The notes beneath the pieces are model-generated. The model was given only the letters and a program-made list of their open reading frames with translations. It searched no databases and was not told the DNA's origin. Made by a program: the position numbers and the translations under genes. This document shows, piece by piece, positions 37,599-48,392 of a stretch of 64,000 bases of DNA (the stretch's first letter is position 1; every line of letters starts with the position of its first letter). Source of the stretch: Carnegiea gigantea (lineage: Eukaryota > Streptophyta > Magnoliopsida > Caryophyllales > Cactaceae); the NCBI GenBank assembly GCA_029747015.1, contig JAKOGI010000111.1, positions 566,001 to 630,000 on the forward strand. The letters are read 5' to 3'.

Positions 37599-37928
37599 TG
37601 TAGGAAGAAATAGGACTAACCTGGATGCGGAAATATACTGTCGGTAATAGTCCACGTATATAAAGAATATCAATCACACCAATAACAATACCAAGCGGCT
37701 ACTAGAGTTGTTTTAGGGTTTCACGTACTAAACCCGAGAACTCGATAGATGGTAGTTTGCCCATGAGAGAGAAGCAGGAGAATATATGGGAGATATAATA
37801 TTCGCATCATAGCGTCTCCCAAGGCTAACCCCCTTAAACCCCTTTATATAGATTAGGGGGTAGCAAGGGTTGTTGCCCTAGGCGACTTAAGTGGCCGTCG
37901 GGTCTAATTTCATTAGGTCCGTCCAACA
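37599..37928 (-). repeat. 5' LTR of the 330-bp-LTR copia element
   Basis: A 330-bp copy of 30329..30658, TG...CA on both strands. ATTTC follows at 37929-37933, matching four of five bases of TTTTC before the other LTR. Confidence 0.9.
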
Positions 37929-37989
37929 ATTTCTTATCCTTAAACTATTAAACATTTCTTACATTGGAAATGCTAGTGGATGCCAAAAT

Positions 37990-38458
37990 AAGCAACCTCA
38001 ATTTAGATGGATTTTTTGACAGGGTTTTTGACGGGGGCCATCTGAAATTTTGACGAAAATTGCAACTTCCATCAAAATTTTTGACAGGTTCAGCCCAAAA
38101 TCTTGTCAAAAATTTCGCCACAGTAGGATAGTCATTGACTTCACAGTTTTGACGGACAACCAAGTTGGCCAAAATTTCTGTCAAAACATATTCTGATGGG
38201 ACAACAGTCCGTCAAAATTTCGGTAACAATGATTTTAACAGGATGTCAGTCCGTCAGAATGGGCCGTCAGTACAAATTTTGACAGAATGTCAGTCCATCC
38301 AAAGTGTTTGTCAAAATTTTTGACGGATCGGTTGAAATGGAAATTTCGATCAAAGGTTTTTTAACGGACTGTTCCCCGTCAAAATTTCTATTTTCCGTCA
38401 AAAAATCCACTTTTTTCCATCAAAATTTCCGTCAAATATCAAAAACTGTGTGGTAGCA
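37990..38458 (-). mobile_element. CACTA-like subterminal repeat block, remnant
   Basis: It is dense in TTTTGACGG and CCGTCAAAATTT words in both orientations, the texture of a CACTA subterminal region but with a repeat word different from the 3.3-kb element. The right end, read on the - strand, starts near TGCTACCACACAGTTTTTG, a plausible mutated CACTACCAC terminus. No opposite end is found, so this is a fragment. Confidence 0.5.
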
Positions 38459-38844
38459 AGCAACTCAATCTAAAAAAGCACTAATTTTACATATTTGAGT
38501 GCAATTTAATCCTATCAATTACTCCCATTATAGAAAAATTTGAAAGTAATTTTGATAAGATAATAAATCGTCTTATCTTACACAACTGCAAGATCAACTT
38601 CATACATGATTATAGACCTTGGTTGATCTAATAACCAAATTTACGTATTACAATATGTTGCCCTCAGAGGTACATCGTAGTATAGTCAAATCCAACAATA
38701 CTATGTTGGTTACATCAATAGAAACATATACTATGCCAAGATCACATCCCTAATTGTCTTGTCTCTGTCTTCCATCAAATCTTCAATTTGACACATTCAT
38801 ATTAAAAAGACTTCTTTATACTAGACAAAATATAGTCTTTAGAT
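38459..38844. other. Non-coding stretch
   Basis: AT-rich sequence with no recognised gene or repeat. No primer-site-like sequence is found beside LTR copy B. Confidence 0.5.
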
Positions 38845-39366
38845 TGTTGGTGTAAAATCCAGTTTGATGGATACAAAAATTAGTTTGTCATAGACAAACT
38901 CAGTATCAAATTAATCGAGGTTTCAAGGGAGATGGAATGCACTTTTTTCTAAAAACTCTATTCATCCTCATGTACAATAGGACATACTAAATAAGTCTTT
39001 AAGATATAAAGAAGTCCCCCTATCTATGTGTTGCACTCATGAAAACAGGACCTTAATTGTCTAATACATGAGATAAATTTTATGGATTATAGTGTTAGTG
39101 TAAACTCTCTTGATCACACCCATCAGGACATGCCATACATATGCTGCCATGTCACATATTTATAGAGACATTCATACCTCTTCATGAAAGGATAGCTTCC
39201 TTTTATATAACACCACTTCTCAAAAAGGACATTTCCCTTCATAATTATACCCTTTCAAATAAGAGGCATAAATTAGCTACTACATCTATTCATAAATAAT
39301 AATTTTATTAATTATTAATTATTTATAATTTATCATATTTTTATTTTTATAGAAATTACTCCAACG
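38845..39366 (-). repeat. Diverged ~520-bp LTR, copy B
   Basis: Full-length partner of 27181..27701, with ends TGTTGGTGTAAAATCC and TTACTCCAACG. It is followed by GAACC, while AAACC precedes copy A, a possible eroded 5-bp duplication. No primer site is seen next to it, so it may instead be a solo LTR. Confidence 0.65.
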
Positions 39367-39825
39367 GAACCTACTTTTGTTAGATTTCCCTATCTACATA
39401 TATAGTGAACTCATTACAAGTCAAAAAAAGCTAGAAAAATGCCAGGGTTTTATATGAACTCGTATTTTATAAGTATAAGCAAATCCCTTCACTACTTGCA
39501 AGTTGTAGTATAGATGGCCAGTGGGTAAGCACAGCGCTGAAAACTGATAAGCGTTCGATTAAATAACTCCGACAAGAATGTTCGGCCCCACTTGGGACTG
39601 GACTTGAGTGACCTTTGAGGGAAACACCGGGAGTGCCATGTAGATGTGCGTATGTACAAATGCAACTATGCTTAGCTTGTTCCATTGCAAAGCTGCAAAA
39701 TTTTGATGCATAAGTACTACTTCCAACTTGTGCTTAATTATGGTCATGTTCACTAATAATATTTTAGATAGTATTTAGTATTTTAAATAGGTCAAAGCGA
39801 TATTTTCTTCAATTTAATTTGCTGT
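39367..39825. other. Non-coding stretch
   Basis: No feature recognised. Overlapping - strand frames (39467..39753) have no family resemblance. Confidence 0.5.
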
Positions 39826-41418
39826 CACTACCAAAAAAAAAAAAAGAGCCCTGTCAGTGACACATTCATTTAGACGATTGATCCAAACGTCGCACCAAAA
39901 AAGTCTCAATTTACAGATGGGTGCAGTTGAAGCCGTCACAGGCTCCTGGCCATACGTAAAGCCATCACAAGATGTAATTTGGGGCCCACAATTGGGCCTT
40001 TTTGTTTTCCAGCTGGATACCACTAATAATTCACCTTTGGTTTGAAAAAATAAGCCCAGAGCCCAAGATCGCCGTGCTCGAGAGAATAAAAAAGTAGAAA
40101 AAAATTCAAGCGTTGAATTGTCTCCAAAGCATGCTCCATTTATTCCCTCAAACAAATGCAAACCCCTGCTTTTTTAATCTCCTCCAAGAATTCTCGGGAG
40201 CCCCACGGTGCTTTGCTACTTCTCCTTCTCCCTCACTGGAACTCACTCCTCTCATCTTTCTGTCTCCCATCTCTCCTCTTCCCCTCTGATTTCTCCATGA
40301 AAATCATGCTCATGCTAATTATTTCAGCATCCCTATCTCCATACTTGGCGCCGTCGGGGAGAAACCCTAAGGTCCTAATCTTCCATCTCTTTTGTTATGT
40401 CTCGGGTACGTGAAGGAAAACAAACCCTCAAAGTATCCATCTTTTTCGCTTTCAGCTCACCAGTTTTCCTACCCATGCCCTTCATGTTTCTTGACATGAT
40501 CTACGAGTTACAGATCAAAGTTCTGGGTACAAGATGTGTTTTGTTCCTTCTTTAAAATTTTGAGTAAATATTTGTATTAATCTGTGATTTCTGAATTTTA
40601 ATATGAAGATTCAAGTTATGTTTTATGGATATGAGTTTTCTTTTGTTCTGGGGATAATTTCAGTAGCCATTTTTCTGTGATTTAGGTTGTACGATTTCAT
40701 TTAAGAATTAGTTGAATCTTTGGATCCGTGTTGATTTTGTTTCCCTGACTGTTGTGCAGTTTTAGCTGAAGATTTCGAGCACGACATTTGCGAGTAGCGG
40801 CGTGGAGTAGAGAGCATAAAGGGTTGAAGAGAATTTTTGAACAATTGTAATGGCTCTTTTCTTTTCCTGGTGTTAGGAGGGAGGGTGGTAGACTGGGAGG
40901 GGGAGTGTAATTTTTTTGGCCAAGCTATGGTCTATTACTATTGTATGCCTTTTTTTAATTTTTAATTTTATATGATAGTGTACAAATTTTTTCCCAGATG
41001 TAAGTGTATAAAATATTTTTTCTTGTTCTTGATGGAGTATAAACACATTTTTTTGATAATATGAATGAAGTTTAATTTTAATTTTTCGATTATTGAATTT
41101 TTTGAGTTGTCGAAGCATCAGTTCTCATCGGTTTGGGAGATCTCTTGCGGACTGGGTGGAAGGAAATGAATTTATTAACAAGATTTATGCTGTGGCGTTG
41201 GTAGTTGCCGCAGCAGGCAAGTGGCGACTACATCCGTCACAAGACCTTGCGACACGTCTGCTCATCGTAGAATTATCTTGTGACACGCCTACAAGTGACG
41301 GCTCCTGCAACTGTCGCAGACTTAGCCGAGCAACATGTCTACATGTAGGAAATGAAGCATAACGAGCATTGCTATTAAGGATTTTTTTTTTTTTTTTTTT
41401 TTTTTTTTGGGGGTAGTG
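39826..41418. mobile_element. CACTA transposon (1.6 kb, non-autonomous) carrying a gene-like unit
   Basis: The left end is CACTACCAAAAAAAAAAAAA and the right end, inverted, is CACTACCCCCAAAAAA, a clear CACTA terminal pair. Subterminal words CCGTCACA, TGTGAC and GTGACGGCTCCTG occur in both orientations near both ends (39850-39975 and 41195-41330). The 3-bp flanks are TGT and TCG and do not match. There is no transposase frame. The interior 40140..41090 looks like a transcription unit rather than transposon sequence. Confidence 0.75.
40297..40797 (+). CDS. Candidate two-exon small peptide gene inside the CACTA element
   Basis: Exon 1 (40297..40405) starts after a CT-rich leader at CTCCATGAAAATC and encodes MKIMLMLIISASLSPYL, then a Pro/Gly-Arg stretch. 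A donor at 40406 (TCGG|GTACGTG) and an acceptor at 40758-40759 (TTGTGCAG|TTTTAG) bound a T-rich 354-bp intron. Exon 2 (40760..40797) adds LAEDFEHDICE and a TAG. The spliced product would have 48 residues with a hydrophobic N-terminus that could be a signal peptide. I do not recognise it. The gene-like layout suggests a host gene fragment taken up by the transposon. It could equally be a non-coding transcript; no homology supports translation. Confidence 0.25.
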
Positions 41419-41901
41419 TCGGTAAATTGGCATTTCCTAGTAGCATGTGGTGTTTCATGTAGCGTTTTGGAAACATTACATGTATCAACGTTTGAGCTTT
41501 GATAGCAACATTTCGTGCTTTATAAAACTATCCTTGCGTCTGCCTTCCCGAATGAAAATAAAGGTATTGTTGATTACAGGCCTAGGTTTTTTGTTTGATT
41601 GATTATTGGATTTGGTGATTCTTTTTATTTAGTCAACTAGTTTATGCCCGGTTGTTTAATTTTTAAATATAACTTCAAATCAATCAATTATTAATATGAA
41701 AGGAAAATAGTTTCATAGTACAAAAAAATGGGTTCAAAGCAGAGAGGAGATAGATTTATGGTGTTAAATTAAACTTTGAAAGAAAAATAATAAATAATAT
41801 TTAAGATCATCCCAAATCAAAAAATTTCAAACTCTTACATCCTTATTTCTACATATCATTTTTCTTAGTCGCTCTCTACATGTTAGGTTGATCTAGTGTA
41901 T
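41419..41901. other. Non-coding stretch
   Basis: AT-rich sequence with no recognised gene or repeat between the CACTA element and the MITE. Confidence 0.5.
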
Positions 41902-42682
41902 GGCCCTGTTCTATTTCGCGCTTTTTAGAATTTAGCTTAGAACTTATATCTCCTTACAACTTCCTACATCTCTTTACAACTCCTTATATCTTATTACATC
42001 TTCTTACATCTTCTTACATCTTCAGACATCTCATATATTTTCTATAACATTCATTTATTTTAGTTACAGAAATATGTATATTTTTTTTAATGATACTACC
42101 AATATATAAAATTCATAAATATCTTATGAATACAATATTTTTATAAACATAAAAACATAATATAATGACGTAAATTATATTTGAGTTTCGACATGAAATA
42201 TATATATTATTATAAATGACCATACATTTATTTATATTTAAAATTATTTACTTAAAATAGAAATTTATTTGAAGAGTTGTATTCAATTTTGTCCAAAAAG
42301 TTTTTTATTTTTTGTTATACTTTACTTATTCGATCAAACTAATGTTCATATAAAAAATCTTGGACAAAATTTTATTCACCAAATTTATGTGCATTAATAT
42401 ATTTTATTGTTGTGTAATTAATTTAATTAATTGTTTATTTTTGATAAGTATATTATTTTAATATTATTATTTTTCATCCAAAACGTTCATTGGAAAACAA
42501 ATTATACTATACAACTCTTCAACAATTCAACAACTCCTTACATCCATTTTTACAGCTCCTTACAACTTCTTACATCTTCTTACAGCTCCTTACATCTCCT
42601 TACAGCTCCTCACAGTTTCTTACAACTCCTTACAATTCCTTATATTTATCTATCTATCTAAAACGTGAAATAGAACAGACCC
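41902..42682. mobile_element. MITE with CTCCTTACA-type internal repeats
   Basis: Terminal inverted repeats GGCCCTGTTCTATTTCGCG (left) and, inverted on the right, GGGTCTGTTCTATTTCACG. TAT flanks both ends (41899-41901 and 42683-42685), a possible 3-bp duplication. Next to each terminus lie clusters of direct 9-12-mers of the type CTCCTTACA/TTCTTACATC (41948-42030 and 42530-42640), in the same orientation at both ends. The centre is AT-rich and non-coding. The superfamily is undecided. Confidence 0.65.
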
Positions 42683-45471
42683 TATATAAACTTGCCTTAT
42701 AATTATATAACTTTTCATTTTTAGCCAAAAGGGAAGAAGGTATACAATTTTTATTGCAAACACATTAAATATTACATTAAATTAATATATATGTCTTTTC
42801 CCTCAACGAAACAATCGTTTAACCGATCATGATTATTAATTCAAAATCCATGGATGATCAAATGTACTAATTTTCTTTTTTAACACCATCGCGTCACCAA
42901 TATCCAAATCCTTCAACCACGCTTAAGCCGACAATAAAATGAGTATCACCATAGTAAAAAGTGTATTAGAGACGGGGGAAACCCCAAAAATTCCCTTTGT
43001 TTATTGTTAGAGATCATGTGCATTGTTGTTAAATAAGATACATCATAAAAACCAAATTCATAGATCACTTTTAAAAGCATATACACAATGAGGTTCACCA
43101 AATTAACCTCAAAGTTCATTGATCAATTCCCAACAATTTAGAACCCAAAATTCACCTTTCTTAATCATCCATGATACCACAAACAAAAACAATGGTGTAA
43201 AGTAAGTGTGTCCAAGATAAACCTATACTTGAAATACGATTATATGATATTTTAGATTTGGTGCAGGGTAGGCTTCTGAATCTCCTTTATACTTATAAAT
43301 AATTAATGAAATTAAATGAAAAGAATTTGCTTTTGCACTTTAGTCTTTTGATCGAAAGAAGAGACTAAATTTTATTTGTTCTAATCAAATTGAAACAATA
43401 ATGAAAAATTAGACCATAGAAAAAATAAAAAGATAAAGAATAAATCATTCAATAGATAAAATGAGAAAGAATTTTGCTTAATTTGCTAACAATAATGAGA
43501 TGAAAAGACTAAAAATAAAGAGCAATTCATTAAATAGATAAAACCGGATAGATACAATGACGATTTTGCTTATTTTGCTAATAATAGTGACATGATACAA
43601 TACATGGTTGATAAAAAATATCATACCTGTCAAAGGGATATTAAGGTCTCAGTAAAAATATGGTTTGCCAAAATAGACAAAAATAGAGGACACCATTAAT
43701 CATCAACTAAAATACAAAAGACAATATACTATGAAAAGATAGGTGCAATCATAATAAAGTAGCAATTACATATGATTTCTCAATTAAAAGAATTAGGTTG
43801 TACAATATATTACTCAGAATATATGAAGTATAATAGGACAAACATCTCCATAAAGTGTTACTTTAAACGCAAAACATACCAATGTGATTGTCTATTAAGA
43901 TATTAAAATAAAAAAGTAGCAATAATACATATAAGCAAATCGATGTGTAATGTGAAAGAAAATTCTTTAATATAAAACACTAATGCCAAAGAAAAATACA
44001 AAGACTAATATGTTAGACAATCACAAAAAATAATTTCTCATTATATTTACAATTCTCTAATTTTCTAACCCTAAAATTTCATACACTACCACCTATCCAA
44101 ACCCAACCGTTACTCTTAAATCAACCACCCCATTCCCTCTACTTGGCGCTTATTTTAGTATCATGTTTCCACAGTAAAAAACATCCACTAAAATCAACCC
44201 CCAAAACCAACCCCCCCCCCCCCCCCAAAAAAAAAAATCCCCACCGACCTACACGATTTTTCTTCAGCACCCAATACTTGGTAATCCAATCATTTCCACC
44301 CAAAACCCCTTTGCAATCTCTCATCTTGATTACATAGAAAACTTCTGTGACAAAACACTTACCTTCAGAATTAAAAAGAAAAATCTCCTAACCAGTATCT
44401 CTTTGGGCTGCCACACGTTGCCTACCGCACCACCTATGCCAACTACCAACACTCCTTCCCCGCCCCAGAAAAAAAATGAAAGAACCCAACTAAAAATCCC
44501 AATTATTTTGTTCTTTTCTCCCCCATTCCCTGGGGGCACCGACTCTTTCACTGTTATCGAACACAACCGTGACAAAGAGTTCGTCCTTTTCACTCTCAAG
44601 GTCGGGTTACTGGCCTGGCCAAGGAAGTCCACATCTATTGGATATCCAGTGGTAGTTGTAGATTTTTAGAATAAGAGTATCCATTTATTAACATCATCAC
44701 TAATGTATAATACTTAATAAAAAATAAATTATACGATACATATTATGTCGGTCTATTTTGTACAAACATTTTATATTTTTTCTTTTTAACAAACGTTTCA
44801 TCTTGTATTTCTATACTAATAGAAGTTGACAAGTAATGATAATATACTCCTTTTTTATTCCAAAAACCTATGGTACCTCTACTACTATATTTGTTCTTTG
44901 TGATTATTCACATTTTGAATTTGATACATAGGTTGTGCCGAAATCATAGAATATTATGATTACCTAGCATTTGCTAAAAATTATTTCTTAAAGAGGACAA
45001 ATTATTAGCACAAAAGAATGAAACCCAAGAAAAACATAAAATAAACATGTCAAACTTGAAATATAACTATAAAAAACAAATGCACCAATTAGTCACACAA
45101 AAAGGGCAAAAAATAGCGTCAAGTTCAAATCTATAATTAGTGCTAAATTAAAGAAAGGTATACACCAAGAATACATTGCAATAAATAGCTGGAAAAAAAT
45201 AAATAATAACAATAAAAGAAAATTAAAGAAATTAAAATTGGATTAAATTAAAAGTCTAAACTCTAGATAAGATAGGGGGGGGAGAGAAATTTTGGCTTGG
45301 GTATATTTAATTTATTTTATTTTTCTACCAAGTTCCAACTTTATAACTACATTTTTGATATTTAAAGAAATTAAAAATGTTAATATATGGGTTGGATATA
45401 TTTAAAGAGTATCTAGAACTTTTGGATCTAATTTGGGAGTGTCAACCTATACCAATTTAACCCCATTTAGA
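42683..45471. other. Non-coding AT-rich stretch
   Basis: No recognised gene. A C16-A10 homopolymer junction lies at about 44211-44237. The frame 44403..44669 includes SFTVIEHNRDKEFVLFTLKV, which has protein-like composition but no family I can name. The opposite strand is also open there, so it is not called as a gene. Confidence 0.5.
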
Positions 45472-46545
45472 GGGTGTTTGGCCTAACTTTTACAAAAATA
45501 TTTCTACTTATTAAAAGCATTTTTTCCAAAAACTGTTTTTATATAAATTCACAAGTGTTTGGCCAAGCTTATAACGGAAGTATTTTTTTAGAAATTTAAA
45601 CTGTTTGGTCTTGCTTTGGGGAAAATAGTTTGCATTTCATTATGCATATATAACCTCCTCTTCCTTTTCATTCGCCCCCCCTCTGTGGCTTATCTACGGA
45701 AGCAACTGGCGAAGATTATTATTAACAAGTCCTTCAACTCCTTGCTAGCCGACACCATTATCTAAATTCTAATTTCATACTTCAATTTATTAAAAACTAT
45801 GATCTCATGAGCACTCCCTGGGGAAAAAAAGAGAGAGATATGTTTAACATAAGAAATAAAGAAGAAAGGAGAGAGAAACCGACAAGCATATTATAATTTA
45901 CCAGAACCACCATATCAAAGTTGGTCACTCTATAGTCATTACTCTTTTAATTCTTTTCGTATATGCTTGTTTATCGCATATGAAGCATAGATTGAATGAG
46001 ACTCTATGTCAATTTTTCACTTCTCTTTTTTTTTAGAGGGGGGATGTGCTACAAGCAGTTTTGTATCAAATTTGGGTAAAAGAAATTTACAGCACTAGCA
46101 TCACCTATTCGATAATTAGACTCATGCTAGAATAGCGTTATTGTGAGCCATATACTTAATTTGCAATGAGTAATTTCAATTGAGAAGGGTTGGAAGCCTT
46201 TAAGGAGAGAGAAGCTCAACTAGAGACTGGGTGCGGCGAGGAGAGGAGAGAGAAATTCTAAGAAAGCAAATTCGACGGACCATTATATATGAGGTAGGAA
46301 GGAATTAGTTGTGTTCATAAGGGCTTAATGGTCAAAGACATAAAATAAACACTTCATGTACCGCACCCATCAGTAAGGAACAGAAATAAAAGTACTAATT
46401 TGGTGCTGCTGCTTTTGGGGACTCTTCTCCCTAAAATTACTTTTCAAAAGTTGTTTTTCACTTTTGGAAAAATGGATATCTGGCCCAATTTCTGTTTTAG
46501 AATGCTAAAAGCAGTTTCAAAATCAAGGCTAAACAACCACTTAAA
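45472..46545. mobile_element. hAT-like non-autonomous element, eroded
   Basis: The left end GGGTGTTTGGCCTAAC and the inverted right end GTGGTTGTTTAGCCTTG are diverged inverted repeats, of the 'GGTGTTTGGC' kind common in plant hAT MITEs. Related words (GTGTTTGGCCAAG, ACTGTTTTT / AAGCAGTTT) recur near both ends. No 8-bp duplication was found. The interior is non-coding. Confidence 0.45.
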
Positions 46546-47138
46546 ATAGCTCATTGTAATTTTTTGGGATATGAGTGTCCAGTCCATAAATATAGATCCG
46601 CCCATGGGGATGTCATGTCCGATGAGGATCTCCGGTGAGGATCTTAGGTAAAGATTAGTTGGTCAAGAATAGAGGAGATGCAGTTGGAGGGAGGAAGGAA
46701 GTGAGATATTTGAGGAGGAAAACAGAGGGTAGTCATAGCACTTAATATATCAATTTAAAAAGATGAGGAATCAGGAAGAACGTGGAAGGAATGAGAGACG
46801 CATATGGTATGAAAGATAGATTTTGAGCCTAAATTGAAGTTTATAACTACCTAATCCATTATCAATTAATACGAATCTACCTAATATCCTTCTTTCATTA
46901 GAAATTTGGACTACCGCCTATAAAACATGGCAGAATTGCATAATATTCTTACGATGGAGGGAAGGCTTTTCAGCCCCATATCATATGCTATTTATCATAT
47001 AAAGATTAGGGGCTATTGTGCTTGTTAGTTTTTCTGGAATATCTTGCTATGGTAGTGGGGGTAGTAGTCGTAGTAGGCTATATATTGTACTTGTTGATTT
47101 TTGGGAATATCTTGCCATGGTGGTGGTAGTGGTAGTTG
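46546..47138. other. Non-coding stretch
   Basis: No gene recognised. Confidence 0.5.
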
Positions 47139-47230
47139 TATTACTACTACTACTATTACTACTGCTTGCAACAATAATAACAATCACAACAATGACAATA
47201 ATGATAACAATAATAACAATACCAATACAC

Positions 47231-47285
<55 letters not shown>
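47139..47285. repeat. Compound trinucleotide microsatellite
   Basis: Interrupted (ACT)n, then mixed AAC/AAT triplets, then a pure (AAT)n run at about 47230-47285. The Asn-rich and Leu-rich open frames across it are artefacts. Confidence 0.9.
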
Positions 47286-47588
47286 GCACATTTTTTTTAA
47301 TTTTATATTCATCTGCTGACTAACGGCTAATCTTTATATTACAAGTGTAAAAATGAAAAAAGGATGAGAGACCTTCTCTCCCTCAGTTTTGAGATGTCAT
47401 ACAATTTCACTATTTTGTTTAGTCCCGCCAAATACACAAAGTTTAAGTATGAAATACATGATAGTTTCAGATAACAAGTGGTTATATATAGAATGGGCAA
47501 CTAGGATGTAGATAATGTGGAGTTAAGGTGATAGGGATTATCTTGAAAATTCCTTATCTTTATCGACAACTACCATCCCAGTATAGAA

Positions 47589-47624
47589 ACACACACACAC
47601 ACACTCTCTCTCTCTCTCTCTCTT
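47589..47624. repeat. (AC)n(TC)n microsatellite
   Basis: Seven to eight AC units are followed directly by about nine TC units. Confidence 0.9.
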
Positions 47625-47651
47625 TGATGAATTAGATATCCACTCCCTATT

Positions 47652-48175
47652 TGCAAGTGCATGTTGTCCCAGTTGATAAAATGAAAGAATATGAAAGTGG
47701 ATGTTATCCTACATTGATAAAATTAAAGGATTTGAGTATGTATATAAGCATACAAGTTACTTTACTCATTGCCAATTAGTTTTGGGTTGGAACCTCATTT
47801 GAACTTATATACATGATTCATTCATCTAAGACCCAAATTATATATAAAATTTAATGTGGTATCAGAGCGGGTTGTTCGATCTTGATTTATCACCATTTCT
47901 ATTTGTTCAAAATTATGTACACTTGTTGAGCCTTGTTAATGGCCCACATGTGAGGGAGCGTGTTGGAGTATGAAAATAGGTGTTGTCCCACATTGATAAA
48001 ATGAAAAAACTTAAAAGTGGGTGTTGTCTCAAATTGATAAAATTAAAGATTTAAGCATGTATATAAGGTTGTAAATTACTTTATTTATTGTCAATTGGTT
48101 TTGGGTTGGAACCTCATCTAAGCTTATATGCAAGATGCATTTGTTTAAGACCCAATTTACATATGAAATTTAACA
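47652..48175 (+). mobile_element. TRIM retroelement, 524 bp, with TSD CTATT
   Basis: LTRs at 47652..47856 and 47961..48175 flank an internal part of only about 104 bp. That part begins with the primer site TGGTATCAGAGCGGG (47857) and ends in the purine-rich GTGAGGGAGCG before the second LTR (TGTTGGAGTATG). CTATT lies on both sides (47647-47651 and 48176-48180). Each LTR has a TATA-like ATGTATATAAG and a block like TTTTGGGTTGGAACCTCAT. The first LTR is about 10 bp shorter near its start. There is no coding capacity, as expected for a TRIM mobilised by other elements. Confidence 0.85.
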
Positions 48176-48392
48176 CTATTCACAGACGAAAGTCATCATA
48201 CACCATTCCAGCTCCTATATCAGTTGGCTAGCACCGAGATTTGATCATCAAAATCAAACTACATCTCCTCTCATGTTTTATTCTCAACTCTCTTTCTCAT
48301 TCTCTCTCATTACGTTACTTATAACTTCTGCCATCAACATCATTATTCAACAAGTTTTAACATACATGAGCTAAACAACACAAAATATTTGA

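Larger units (their letters stand above)
30329..37928 (-). mobile_element. Ty1/copia LTR retrotransposon with 330-bp LTRs, decayed
   Basis: Two 330-bp LTRs (30329..30658 and 37599..37928) differ at about 24 hand-counted positions, mostly transitions. A tRNA-iMet primer site adjoins the right LTR and a purine-rich tract adjoins the left one, both on the - strand, so sense is -. The flanking pentamers are TTTTC and ATTTC (4 of 5). Internally, in - sense: a long leader (37598 to about 34652) with a GC-rich part and a hairpin array, then decayed gag, protease, integrase, RT and RNase H (34651 to about 31690). Every domain has stops or shifts; the element is dead but structurally complete. Confidence 0.88.

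Noticed and set aside
44139..44669. Frames on both strands around a C/A homopolymer
   Set aside because: Composition-driven; frames depend on homopolymer length and no domain is visible.
47047..47323. Poly-Leu and poly-Asn proteins
   Set aside because: Trinucleotide microsatellite translation.
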